Source: Caldicoprobacter algeriensis
GTDB taxonomy: Bacteria > Bacillota > Clostridia > Caldicoprobacterales > Caldicoprobacteraceae
Length of the DNA: 46,508 nt
Assembly: GCF_023838525.1 (NCBI RefSeq)
Contig: NZ_JAHUQD010000021.1
Location: 1-46,508, forward strand
Reading direction: 5' to 3'
Under the pieces are notes generated by a model. The model was not told the DNA's origin. It did not search any database and saw nothing but the letters and a program-made list of their open reading frames with translations. The translations under genes and the position numbers were made by a program. Every line of letters begins with the position of its first letter. Position 1 is the first letter of the stretch. Positions 37,837 through 45,837 of this stretch are shown piece by piece.

Positions 37837-39142
37837 GCGGAGCATGCAGGCCGCAGTGGAACTCATTGCTTTTTTCCCTTTAATTTTGATGCTAGCGGTT
37901 TTCGCTTTTCCTGAGTCTGTGGTTCTTAGCTGGGTGGCTTTTTTAGTTGTGTATTATATTGCAGGAATCCTTTTGAGGACCGTTTTAAGGAAAAAGCCGA
38001 AGATTGCATCTGTACTGTTGGGCGTCATCATTACATTTTCTCTGGCATATAGCGTTTTCGGCTGGGGTCTGCCGCTGTGGGCTTCATACAGCGTAGGGGT
38101 TGTGCTGCTTTTCAGAGGGATGTCCTTTGTTGAGCGCAGGTGGGAGGAGGTTTTCCCCTCTGCTGCCTTGTGGGTGGGGATACTGATATATTTTGTAGCC
38201 TACTTTTTCTACAAGCATTCAATGACGCTCATGCCCTATGCAGGTTTGGTAGCGCGGATGGGCTTTATTTATACCGGCATAAGCCTTATCATATTTAACC
38301 TACAACAACTCAAAAGAGCGACTCTATCCAGAAACGGTGAGCCTGTGCTTTCTTCCGGGCTTTTGCGGCACAACAGGCTGCTGATTGCCTTGACATTTAT
38401 ATTGATAGTCATTGTAGCAAATTTGAGCCGCCTTAAGGAAGTGGTTTTATGGCTGGTTAATGCCATAATTTTGTTGATTGTCAAGGTCATCTTATTTTTA
38501 AGCAACCTTGTACCCATGAGTGAGCCGGGAGGGGAGATGCCGCCGGATGGTGGGATGCTGGATATGCTGCCCGAGGCAGAGCCTAGAGCTCCAAATATCT
38601 TTGACTACATATTCGAGGTTTTGGCTTATGTTTTAAGTATAGCGTTTGTAATTGCGTTGGTTGCTGCACTCGCCATGATGTTGTATAGAGTAATGAGGAG
38701 GCTTATCAAGCTGCTGGCAAGGTTGATACAGGAAGGGGAGTGGATGGGGACTGATGCTGGATATGTGGATGTGAAGGAAAAGGTGATCGACCTAAAAACG
38801 TTGGGAAAGGAATATGCCAGTAGGTGGAAGCACTGGCTGACCTCCTTGATTGAGAGGGAGCCGCGGTGGGAAGACCTGTCCGATGTCACCCAGAAGGTGC
38901 GGTATCTTTACAGGCGATTTCTGATTCGCTGTATCAGCCTAGGATACCGGCCCAAAAGCTATATGACGCCCAACGAGATAAAGGAGGATTTAAAGGTGTG
39001 GAACGAGAGGAAGGGACGTCAGGCCGATGTGCTCATCCCACTATATAACCTTGTGAAATATGGTAAAGACGCTGAGAAGCTGATCGACCATAGAAGTCTT
39101 GACGAGCTAGCAGACATGATAGATAAACGCTTCGGCGACTGA
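37808..39142 (+). CDS. Polytopic membrane protein with C-terminal DUF4129
   Basis: About 444 residues from the ATG at 37808, seven bases behind AAGGAG; the frame opens at 37799. Eight or nine membrane segments cover about 10-310, and the C-terminal cytoplasmic part (VRYLYRRFLIRCISLGYRP, MTPNEI, LIPLYNLVKYG) matches DUF4129. In many relatives of this operon the third gene encodes a transglutaminase (TgpA); no transglutaminase domain is present here. The DUF4129 part alone replaces it. Confidence 0.75.
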   Translation: MKNQALAFLKRSMQAAVELIAFFPLILMLAVFAFPESVVLSWVAFLVVYYIAGILLRTVLRKKPKIASVLLGVIITFSLAYSVFGWGLPLWASYSVGVVLLFRGMSFVERRWEEVFPSAALWVGILIYFVAYFFYKHSMTLMPYAGLVARMGFIYTGISLIIFNLQQLKRATLSRNGEPVLSSGLLRHNRLLIALTFILIVIVANLSRLKEVVLWLVNAIILLIVKVILFLSNLVPMSEPGGEMPPDGGMLDMLPEAEPRAPNIFDYIFEVLAYVLSIAFVIALVAALAMMLYRVMRRLIKLLARLIQEGEWMGTDAGYVDVKEKVIDLKTLGKEYASRWKHWLTSLIEREPRWEDLSDVTQKVRYLYRRFLIRCISLGYRPKSYMTPNEIKEDLKVWNERKGRQADVLIPLYNLVKYGKDAEKLIDHRSLDELADMIDKRFGD

Positions 39143-39145
39143 TTT

Positions 39146-40060
39146 TTAGCACGATTTATCGCATTTTTGACACGCGGAGTGGAGAGATGCTGGCTGGCAG
39201 GGGTTTACGTGAACCATGACGTCTTTTACATCCCCCACCTTTGATATTACAGCACTTCTTACTTCATTGGCGATGTTGTGCCCATCTAGCACGCTTATGC
39301 GGCGGTCAACAACTATGTCCACATCCACATATATCATGTTGCCATGCCTGCGCGTCTTTAAAAGGTCTATGCCTTTGACGTTTGGTACTGAAAGTATGAT
39401 TTGGTGTATGGCTTCCACCTTTTCTGGGGGAGCCGAGGAGTCCATCAGCTCTGAGATAGACCTTGCATATATTTCATATGCCATCTTTAAAATGAGCATG
39501 GCACCCAATATAGCTGCTATCGGATCAGCTGCGGCATAGCCCAGCCTGGCTGCACCAATCCCTATCAGGGTTATCATAGAGGTCAAGGCATCCGAGCGAT
39601 AATGCCAAGCGTTGGCTTTGAGTGCCGTGCTGTTTATCCTTTTGGCGGTAAAGATGGTATACTGAAACAGTATTTCCTTGACGGCTATGGTTAGGATGGC
39701 CGCATAAAGGGCAAGAACGCCGGGCGTTTCGGCATCGCCTGTGATGAGGTGCTGTATTGCCTTCCATCCAATCGCCAGCCCTGCTGTCAGTAGGAATCCG
39801 GCAACAAATTTTGCTGCTATAGCCTCAGCCTTTTCGTGACCGTATGGGTGCTCCTGATCGGCTGGCTTGTTTGCTATTTTCAATCCCAATGCTACAATCA
39901 ATGTGGTCAATATATCTGAAGCCGATTCAACGGCGTCAGCGATCATGGCAGTGCTGTGGGCCACCAAACCTGCTAACAGCTTCAGCAGCGTCAACAGAGC
40001 GTTTGTTATAATGCCCACCCTGTTAACTCTCTGCCCTGCATGGTATCGAGCATTTCCCAT
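39146..40060 (-). CDS. Cation diffusion facilitator (CDF) efflux protein
   Basis: About 304 residues from the ATG at 40058-40060, eight bases after AAAGGGG; the frame opens at 40084. Six membrane segments are visible, with HSTAMIADAVESASD in the second, EHPYGHEKAEAIAAK following the third, and a soluble C-terminal metal-binding domain ending in a cysteine tail (SLHSACQKCDKSC). CDF proteins export Zn, Fe, Mn or Co using protons. A Fur-like operator lies 123-141 bases upstream, suggesting iron or another divalent metal. Confidence 0.93.
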   Translation of the reverse strand: MGNARYHAGQRVNRVGIITNALLTLLKLLAGLVAHSTAMIADAVESASDILTTLIVALGLKIANKPADQEHPYGHEKAEAIAAKFVAGFLLTAGLAIGWKAIQHLITGDAETPGVLALYAAILTIAVKEILFQYTIFTAKRINSTALKANAWHYRSDALTSMITLIGIGAARLGYAAADPIAAILGAMLILKMAYEIYARSISELMDSSAPPEKVEAIHQIILSVPNVKGIDLLKTRRHGNMIYVDVDIVVDRRISVLDGHNIANEVRSAVISKVGDVKDVMVHVNPCQPASLHSACQKCDKSC

Positions 40061-40182
40061 GTTTAAAACCCCTTTCATTTTCAATTAAGAATAAAATTAC
40101 TATTATATTATTTCATTTCATGAAGAAATGCAACATAAAATAGCCTAAAAATCAACAAAAATTATTTGAGCAGCGAATAAAA

Positions 40183-40201
40183 GATAATATTCATCATTAT
40201 C
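40183..40201. promoter_or_regulatory. Fur-family operator upstream of the CDF gene
   Basis: GATAATATTCATCATTATC agrees at 16 of 19 positions with the classical Fur box GATAATGATAATCATTATC. A minus-strand -35-like TTGATA overlaps its end at 40198-40203, with TTTATT 16 bases on as a weak -10. Fur, PerR and Zur boxes are similar, so the regulator and metal are not certain. Confidence 0.6.
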
Positions 40202-40241
40202 AATTGAGAATAATTATTGCAATCAAATCCTTTTACGAATA

Positions 40242-40375
40242 CTCTCGAAAAGTAGCTGAGCAACATAGGCACAACGATTGATTTTGTAGAGCAACCTTGC
40301 AGAATAATTATGGGGTGAAGTTCCAAGACCGAACCTGCAAACAAGCTAAAATAAGGCTCTCAGACTTTTCGAGAG
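40242..40375. repeat. Large inverted repeat with a 12-bp perfect plus 5-bp stem
   Basis: CTCTCGAAAAGT-AG-CTGAG (40242-40260) pairs with CTCAG-ACTTTTCGAGAG (40359-40375), a 17-bp stem with one two-base bulge. The 98-base inside has a smaller stem TTGCAG...CTGCAA and a possible GTTC...GAAC. It lies between the Fur-like site and the promoter of the hydrolase gene. It could be a MITE-type element or a structured RNA. It encodes no protein, and no riboswitch class that I know matches. Confidence 0.75.
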
Positions 40376-40380
40376 CGTAC

Positions 40381-40410
40381 TTTACAAAAAGAGGGGGAAT
40401 AAGGTATAAA
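40381..40410 (+). promoter_or_regulatory. Probable promoter of the peptidase C26-type gene
   Basis: TTTACA (40381-40386), 18 bases and TATAAA (40405-40410). Transcription would start near 40417 and leave a leader of about 140 bases before the gene. Between them I see no further clear structure. Confidence 0.5.
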
Positions 40411-40558
40411 AATGTGATAAAATAGTCTCCGTAAATTTAGCATATTGTACAAGGCCTATGAGTTAAAGCATAGCGCTAGAATAGAGGATTATAAAATAAA
40501 ACGGGATTGCGTAACATGGAATAAAAAGATATTATGATGAAAATGGAGTGTAGGGAGC

Positions 40559-41275
40559 ATGAGGCCTTTGATAGGTATTACCTGCGATTATGATTTGGAG
40601 GCTGATAGGATTCAGCTGCACAGCGACTATTGTAGGGCCATATACGCGGCTGGAGGGCTGCCTGTGGTGTTGCCATATATCGATGTTGAGGATGTTTGTT
40701 CTTTGGCCTCCAGACTGGACGGCATTATGTTTACAGGAGGCGGCGACATAGACCCCCATTACTTTGGCGAGTATCCCCATTACGCTTTAGGGCAGGTAAA
40801 TCCAATTCGTGATGAGGCAGAGATAAGGCTTTGCGCCTGGGCTATGGACAATGACAAGCCTGTACTGGGCATATGCAGGGGGATTCAGGTGATGAGCGTG
40901 GCTATGGGTGGGACGCTTTATCATGATATAGCCACTCAATTGAAATCTGAAGTTACCATAAATCATCGTCAAACAGCGCCCGGGTGGCATCCCATTCACG
41001 GGGTCAGGCTTGAACCCGGTTCCAGGATAAGCTCTATAATGGGGCAGCAGCATATACGGGTAAACAGCTTTCATCATCAGGCTGTAAGAGAAGTGGCTCC
41101 TCCTTTTTGTGCCACCGGCCGAAGCGATGACGGCGTCATTGAGGTTATCGAATCCAGAGAGCATACCTTTGCGGTAGGGGTTCAGTGGCATCCTGAGCGG
41201 ATGTATAGGCATCATCAAAACATGTTGCTACTATTTAAAGCTTTTGTGGAGGCGTGCAGCAGGAGCAAGCCATAA
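40559..41275 (+). CDS. Class I glutamine amidotransferase-like hydrolase (peptidase C26, PuuD type)
   Basis: 238 residues. The catalytic triad is visible: Cys106 in LGICRGIQ, His211 and Glu213 in VQWHPE. GGGDIDPHYFGE near residue 60 is the signature of gamma-glutamyl-gamma-aminobutyrate hydrolases, which release GABA in putrescine breakdown. Other putrescine genes are absent here, so the substrate may be another gamma-glutamyl compound. The ATG follows GTAGGGAGC. The mscS-like gene begins 41 bases behind. Confidence 0.88.
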   Translation: MRPLIGITCDYDLEADRIQLHSDYCRAIYAAGGLPVVLPYIDVEDVCSLASRLDGIMFTGGGDIDPHYFGEYPHYALGQVNPIRDEAEIRLCAWAMDNDKPVLGICRGIQVMSVAMGGTLYHDIATQLKSEVTINHRQTAPGWHPIHGVRLEPGSRISSIMGQQHIRVNSFHHQAVREVAPPFCATGRSDDGVIEVIESREHTFAVGVQWHPERMYRHHQNMLLLFKAFVEACSRSKP

Positions 41276-41316
41276 AAAATAGGGCGTTTAATGAACGGAG
41301 GGAGGAAATCGATATT

Positions 41317-42195
41317 ATGAGGGAGTTTTTGTTCAGCATTGGTAGGGAACTGAATGCCTGGATTGAAGGGCTTAAACTTCAAAACTATCAGCATTTAGTT
41401 TTTATCGCTTTGAAAATATTGGCTATATTGTTTTTGGCGTGTATTATACACAAGATAGGTAAGGTTTTAATAGATAGATTTTTTAATGCACGGATTCAGG
41501 CAAAAATTGGCGTGGATGCAAGAAAGGTAAATACCCTTCGGGCTTTGGCTCATAGCATATTGAAATATACCGTATATTTTGTTACGGGCCTTACTGTTTT
41601 GGGGCAATTTGTGGATACTACTTCTATTTTAGCTACGGCTGGCATAGGTGGACTAGCCGTAGGTTTTGGAGCTCAGAGTTTGGTAAAGGATGTGATTAAC
41701 GGATTTTTCATATTATTCGAGGACCAGTATGCAGTGGGGGATTTTGTTACCATAGGCGATACGACGGGTACGGTGGAGGAAATAGGTTTAAGGATTACCA
41801 AGATACGCGGTTTTAAAGGCGATTTGACCATCATACCTAACGGACAAGTACAAAAAGTGGTAAACTATACGAGGGGTAATGTGTTGGCTGTGGTCGACAT
41901 AAGTGTGCCTTACGAGACCGATATTGATAGGGTCATTAAGCTCATAGAAGATGTTGCAAAGAGGTATGCTCAGGAGAATAAAAACATAGTTGAACAGCCC
42001 CAGGTTTTGGGGGTTATGGACATGGGAGATTCTCAAATAACCATTCGTGCTGTAGCCCGTACTTTGCCCTTGAAACATTGGGAAGTAGAACGAGAGTTAA
42101 AAAAGCGAATCAAAGAGGCTTTCGATGAAAACGATATAGGAGTACCTTATCCCCGCAGGGTTATAATTCAGTCCGAAAAGGAGGAGAAACAGTGA
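41317..42195 (+). CDS. Small-conductance mechanosensitive channel (MscS family)
   Basis: About 292 residues from the ATG at 41317, behind GAGGGAGG; the frame opens upstream at 41254 within the previous gene. Three membrane segments precede the pore region (ATAGIGGLAVGFGAQSLVKDVINGFFILFEDQYAVGDFV), which is the MscS/YkuT signature, then the beta domain (GTVEEIGLRITKIRG) and alpha/beta domain. It opens on membrane stretch to release solutes in osmotic shock. The stop overlaps the DUF951 start by one base. Confidence 0.94.
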   Translation: MREFLFSIGRELNAWIEGLKLQNYQHLVFIALKILAILFLACIIHKIGKVLIDRFFNARIQAKIGVDARKVNTLRALAHSILKYTVYFVTGLTVLGQFVDTTSILATAGIGGLAVGFGAQSLVKDVINGFFILFEDQYAVGDFVTIGDTTGTVEEIGLRITKIRGFKGDLTIIPNGQVQKVVNYTRGNVLAVVDISVPYETDIDRVIKLIEDVAKRYAQENKNIVEQPQVLGVMDMGDSQITIRAVARTLPLKHWEVERELKKRIKEAFDENDIGVPYPRRVIIQSEKEEKQ

Positions 42196-42389
42196 TGCCA
42201 AATCAGTATTCGGTAGGTGATATTGTACAGACGCGCAAGCAACACCCCTGTGGCAATGACCAATGGGAAATAATAAGAGTGGGAGCAGATTTCAAGATAA
42301 AATGCTTAAAGTGCGGTAGAATAGTCATGATGGACAGAGAAAAGTTTGAAAAGAGGGTAAAAAAGCTGATAAAGAAGGAGGGGGAATAA
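42195..42389 (+). CDS. DUF951 family protein (YyzM-like)
   Basis: A 64-residue protein. SVGDIVQTRKQHPCG, WEIIRVGADFKIKC and LKCGRIVMMDREKFEKRVKK are the DUF951 signature, with an HPCG and KCLKCG pair of cysteine motifs that may bind metal. It follows MscS with TGATG overlap, as in many Firmicutes, and its function is unknown. The terminator follows immediately. Confidence 0.9.
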   Translation: MPNQYSVGDIVQTRKQHPCGNDQWEIIRVGADFKIKCLKCGRIVMMDREKFEKRVKKLIKKEGE

Positions 42390-42424
42390 AAAAAGGGGGT
42401 CACTCTTTTGAAGCCCCTTTTTTT
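42388..42424. terminator. Bidirectional terminator between DUF951 and the spo0E-like gene
   Basis: AAAAAAAGGGG (42388-42398) and CCCCTTTTTTT (42414-42424) form a perfect stem with a 15-base loop. The T tract on both strands supports termination of both converging genes. The stop codon of the spo0E-like gene is in the loop. Confidence 0.85.
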
Positions 42425-42576
42425 GATGCATTGTACGTTTGAGAGTAATAAAGCTCAATCAGTTTGTCCAGCTTTTGACTGTATTTGATTACCGGTTCAC
42501 TACACAGCTTTTGGTTTTTTAATATTATATTGTGCAGTTCTTGGCGTAGCGTATTTATCTCTGTTACCAATTCCAT
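42400..42576 (-). CDS. Spo0E-like aspartyl-phosphate phosphatase
   Basis: About 58 residues from the ATG at 42574-42576, behind GAGGG; the frame opens at 42621. INTLRQELHNIILKNQKL and the helix SQKLDKLIELYY form the two-helix hairpin of the Spo0E family, with the conserved S-Q-x-L-D motif. Family members remove phosphate from Spo0A and hold back sporulation. Small size and helical character fit; the target is inferred. Confidence 0.8.
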   Translation of the reverse strand: MELVTEINTLRQELHNIILKNQKLCSEPVIKYSQKLDKLIELYYSQTYNASKKGASKE

Positions 42577-42621
42577 ATGATCCCTCACTCTTTCCTTGTC
42601 AAAAGTCAATACAAAAGTCAA

Positions 42622-42864
42622 CGAATCGAATTATAGCTTAAAAGTGCGATAGGGTCAAGATGTTTATCACCATTATTTACAAAGTTTTAACAAAAAATTA
42701 ATACAGTTTTTCTCAATTAAGCGACATAATATGCCACAACTTTATGCACAGGGCGTTGTAAGGTTTACGCGATAAAAATTAGTTTTAGAGGAGTAGAGGC
42801 TGGTTATACTTAAGATATAAATTTAAAGGCGTTTTAAATGGGGAACCTATGGAGGTGAAAACCT
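42622..42864. other. Intergenic gap upstream of zwf
   Basis: About 240 bases between the divergent spo0E-like gene and zwf. It is AT-rich. TGGTTATACT near 42812 is an extended -10 candidate for zwf, but I cannot find a matching -35. No further structure stands out. Confidence 0.4.
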
Positions 42865-44343
42865 GTGGACTGTTTATTGGTCATATTTGGTGGTACGGGT
42901 GATTTGGCTCATCGAAAGTTGTATCCTGCTGTTTACAACCTCTTTTTATCAGGGCAACTGTCTCAGCATTTTGCTGTGGTCTCGGTGGGACGCAGGGATA
43001 AGACCAACGAAGAGTTCAGGCGGGATGCCGTTGAAGCGATAAAGAAGTTTTCAAGGCCCAACAGCGGCACTGATGAAGATTTGAATGCCGTTGTATCCAG
43101 GTTCTATTACTATAAATTGGATATAAGTGATTCCTATGGATATGTGGGCTTGAAGGAATACCTGTCCAGGCTGGATGACCGTTATGGAACGCAGGGCAAC
43201 AGGGTATATTATCTGGCGGTGGCGCCTGAGCATTTTAAAACGATAGTTCAGCACCTCAAATCTGCCGGTATGGTGGTGAACGACGGATTGAGCTGGCAGA
43301 GGCTGATTATAGAAAAGCCCTTTGGCAGCGATTTAAGTTCGGCAATAGCTTTAAACAATGTCATAACAAGCGTGTTTAGCGAAAGGCATGTATACAGAAT
43401 AGATCATTATCTAGGGAAAGAAATGCTCCAAAACATAATGACTATACGCTTTGCCAACGCCCTCTTTGAGCCGTTGTGGAATAACAAATATATAGACCAT
43501 GTACAGATTATATCCAGCGAAACAGTGGGGGTTGAGAACAGAGGGTCTTATTATGAAAAGGCAGGGGCGCTGAGGGATATGATACAAAATCACATGCTCC
43601 AGCTTTTGATGCTAACTGCCATGGAACCTCCTGCACAGCTGGATACCGAGTCTATAAGGGACGAAAAGGTCAAGGTGCTAAAATCGCTGTCGGAAATGAC
43701 TCCTGCCAAGGTACGGCGGGACGTGGTGAGGGGGCAGTACGGCGGGGGCTATATAGATGGAAAGCCTGTTGTAGGATATCGGGAGGAGAGCAGGGTGTCG
43801 CCTTTTTCCAACACCGAAACCTTTATGGCCATGAAAGTGGAGATTGAAAACTTCAGATGGGGTGGGGTGCCGTTTTATCTGCTGACTGGTAAGAGATTGC
43901 CCAAGAAGTTTACTGAGATAGTTATACAATTCATATCCCTGCCCGAGGTGCTGTATTTTAAGGAACTAAAGGGGCTCAAACCCAACACTCTTTTGATACG
44001 GATCCAACCCCGTGAAGGAGTGGAGCTGTATTTCAACGCCAAGAAACCCGGAATTAAGAACGAGATAATACAGGTGGGGATGGACTTTTGCCAGAACTGT
44101 GCCGTCGATGCCGTGTCTCCCGATGCCTATGAGCGGCTTTTGCTGGATGCCATGAAAGGCGATTCTGCGCTTTTTACGCGCTGGGATGAGGTGGAATATG
44201 CCTGGCGCTTTGTGGATAACATAGCCAAAGTATTGGCAGAAGAGGAGCCTGATTTTCCAAATTATCCGGCTGGGACATGGGGCCCTCCTGCAGCCAGGAA
44301 GCTTATAGAAAGGGACGGGAGAAGGTGGAAGATGATGGAATAG
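42865..44343 (+). CDS. zwf: Glucose-6-phosphate 1-dehydrogenase
   Basis: Zwf oxidises glucose-6-phosphate to 6-phosphogluconolactone with NADP+, the first step of the oxidative pentose phosphate pathway. It has the coenzyme loop GGTGDLAHRKLYP (9-21), EKPFG (150-154) and the active-site RIDHYLGKE (178-186) with catalytic histidine. 492 residues, normal. The GTG start follows GGAGGTG. No 6-phosphogluconate dehydrogenase gene is next to it. It is probably transcribed alone. Confidence 0.97.
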   Translation: MDCLLVIFGGTGDLAHRKLYPAVYNLFLSGQLSQHFAVVSVGRRDKTNEEFRRDAVEAIKKFSRPNSGTDEDLNAVVSRFYYYKLDISDSYGYVGLKEYLSRLDDRYGTQGNRVYYLAVAPEHFKTIVQHLKSAGMVVNDGLSWQRLIIEKPFGSDLSSAIALNNVITSVFSERHVYRIDHYLGKEMLQNIMTIRFANALFEPLWNNKYIDHVQIISSETVGVENRGSYYEKAGALRDMIQNHMLQLLMLTAMEPPAQLDTESIRDEKVKVLKSLSEMTPAKVRRDVVRGQYGGGYIDGKPVVGYREESRVSPFSNTETFMAMKVEIENFRWGGVPFYLLTGKRLPKKFTEIVIQFISLPEVLYFKELKGLKPNTLLIRIQPREGVELYFNAKKPGIKNEIIQVGMDFCQNCAVDAVSPDAYERLLLDAMKGDSALFTRWDEVEYAWRFVDNIAKVLAEEEPDFPNYPAGTWGPPAARKLIERDGRRWKMME

Positions 44344-44366
44344 TTCTTTTGTAAAATAAAAGTTAT

Positions 44367-44395
44367 TTGAACTTGGTACAATATCCTGATACAAT
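44367..44395 (+). promoter_or_regulatory. Promoter of the RraA-like gene
   Basis: TTGAAC (44367-44372), 17 bases and TACAAT (44390-44395). It starts about 25 bases behind the zwf stop, and the RraA-like gene begins 70 bases further on. Confidence 0.6.
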
Positions 44396-44465
44396 ATAAA
44401 AAAGTAAGATAAAAATTACCAGTATAAGAACTTATTGTTTAGAGTGAATGAGGGGGTTTTTAATC

Positions 44466-45164
44466 ATGGACATGTCTAAATCAGAAAGGGAAGAACTTTT
44501 AAAGCTTTATGAAGGACTTCGCGTGGCTGATGTACGAGATGGAATGGATTGGAATATGATGCATGGTTATGGTAGCATGTCTTATGAGATTCGTCCGTTG
44601 TTTAGAACGAGAGTAGTAGGGATTGCTAGGACGGTACGGTATCTGCCTTATGAGGGTTCGATCCCCAAAATGAGTCCCGATGAATATACCGAATGGGTAA
44701 ACTGGTATTACAACAACGTATGTACCTATCCTTGGATAGAAGATATCCAGCCAGGTGATTTCATAGTTATTGACCAAAGCGGGGTAAATGCAGGGCTTAT
44801 GGGGTCTCATAATTCTCTGGAAGGTTTTAAAAGAGGAGCACGTGGATATGTGATAGAAGGTGGAGTGCGAGATACTGACGAACTGATTTTGCAAAAGATT
44901 CCTGTGTGGTCTAGATTTATATCTCAGGCAATGGTACAGGGTAGGTTGCGTTACGATGCCAAGGATATTCCTGTATCGGTTGGCGGTGTAGTTGTACATC
45001 CCGGAGATGTGGTTGTAGCGGATGGAGACGGGGTAATTGTGGTCCCCAGAAAGTTGGCTTACGAGGTAGCAAAGTATGCAAGGCGCGAATTGAACAAAGA
45101 CAAGGTTCAAAGAAGAAAATTGTATGAAGCCCTGGGGTGGGAACTGGACGATACTGTCAAGTAA
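44466..45164 (+). CDS. RraA-like / HMG aldolase family protein
   Basis: About 232 residues from the ATG at 44466, nine bases after GAGGGGG; the frame opens at 44448. GVNAGLMGSHNSLEGFKRGA and YVIEGGVRDTDEL show the G-x20-R-D-x2-E/D motif of aldolases of this fold. Members either inhibit RNase E (RraA) or cleave 4-hydroxy-4-methyl-2-oxoglutarate; the full metal-binding motif favours an aldolase or decarboxylase. The substrate is unknown. A PPC-domain gene follows after 66 bases. Confidence 0.82.
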   Translation: MDMSKSEREELLKLYEGLRVADVRDGMDWNMMHGYGSMSYEIRPLFRTRVVGIARTVRYLPYEGSIPKMSPDEYTEWVNWYYNNVCTYPWIEDIQPGDFIVIDQSGVNAGLMGSHNSLEGFKRGARGYVIEGGVRDTDELILQKIPVWSRFISQAMVQGRLRYDAKDIPVSVGGVVVHPGDVVVADGDGVIVVPRKLAYEVAKYARRELNKDKVQRRKLYEALGWELDDTVK

Positions 45165-45230
45165 AGAATGGGTCCAAAAGGATTTTTGGGTTTTGTTTGG
45201 TTCTAAAAGGATAGTGGGAGGGTTGGCGTT

Positions 45231-45674
45231 ATGGAGTATTTTTCAACACAAGAAATTGGCAGAATATTTATACTAAGGTTAGACCAAGGAGACATGGTGC
45301 TTGAGAGCATAAATGAGCTGATCGTCAAGGAAGGGATTAAAGATGCGGTGGTGGTATCTGGCATAGGAACACTGGACAGGTGCACACTGCATATGGTCAT
45401 GACCACCGGTTATCCGCCGGTTGAGCATTTTGAACGCTGGGAAGACAAACCTCTTGAGCTTGCGTCAATAGACGGCATAATAGCGGATGGAAAGCCACAT
45501 TTGCATGCCGTGGTGTCTGATCGTGAAAAAGCCTATGCGGGGCATCTTGAGAACGGCTGCAGGGTTTTGTATTTGGCAGAAATAGTTATAGTGGAGGTAA
45601 AATCGCTGGACCTTACCAGAGTACCCAATGATAAGAATATTTTAAAGCTTATAAGCCGCAAGCGGCAATCATGA
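45231..45674 (+). CDS. PPC-domain (DUF296) protein
   Basis: A 147-residue single PPC domain, the trimeric fold also found in plant AT-hook proteins. The block VSGIGTLDRCTLHM and PHLHAVVSDREKAYAGHLENG are the conserved core. Bacterial stand-alone copies lack an AT-hook and have no agreed function. GGGAGG lies eight bases before the ATG. It is probably co-transcribed with the RraA-like gene. The 3' end carries an imperfect short direct repeat (45662-45705). Confidence 0.87.
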   Translation: MEYFSTQEIGRIFILRLDQGDMVLESINELIVKEGIKDAVVVSGIGTLDRCTLHMVMTTGYPPVEHFERWEDKPLELASIDGIIADGKPHLHAVVSDREKAYAGHLENGCRVLYLAEIVIVEVKSLDLTRVPNDKNILKLISRKRQS

Positions 45675-45705
45675 GGTTAGGCTGTAGGCGGCAGTTATGA
45701 GGTTA
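45662..45705 (+). repeat. Short imperfect direct repeat across the end of the PPC gene
   Basis: GCGGCAATCATGAGGTTA (45662-45679) and GCGGCAGTTATGAGGTTA (45688-45705) agree at 16 of 18 positions, 26 bases apart. The first copy includes the PPC stop codon, so the second looks like a small duplicated tail. Confidence 0.75.
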
Positions 45706-45717
45706 ATAAAAATATAA

Positions 45718-45782
45718 GGCTTTCCGTAAGTTTTCCTTGATGAGAGTAAGAAAGGATATTAGGAAAACTTTTAAGGGAAGCC
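45718..45782. other. Long imperfect hairpin downstream of the PPC gene
   Basis: GGCTTTCC-GT-AAGTTTTCCT (45718-45737) pairs with AGGAAAACTT-TTAA-GGGAAGCC (45761-45782), 18 pairs including one G-U, around a 23-base loop. It stands just before the terminator at 45790-45823. It may be an RNA structure or a small mobile repeat; the sequence alone does not tell. Confidence 0.65.
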
Positions 45783-45789
45783 CGATAGA

Positions 45790-45823
45790 GCAAAAAGAGG
45801 TTGATTTACCAACCTCTTTTTGC
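45790..45823. terminator. Bidirectional terminator behind the PPC gene
   Basis: GCAAAAAGAGGTT (45790-45802) and AACCTCTTTTTGC (45811-45823) form a perfect 13-bp stem with an 8-base loop. It separates the PPC gene from the convergent frameshifted gene. Confidence 0.8.
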
Positions 45824-45837
45824 TTTGATTTTTGTGA

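Noticed and set aside
40162-40344. A 60-codon frame on the minus strand between the CDF gene and the hydrolase gene
   Set aside because: It spans part of the inverted repeat and the Fur-like site, has no ribosome site and no protein pattern.
44499-45110. A 203-codon open frame on the minus strand
   Set aside because: Antisense to the RraA-like gene, rich in residues typical of shadow frames, without ribosome site.
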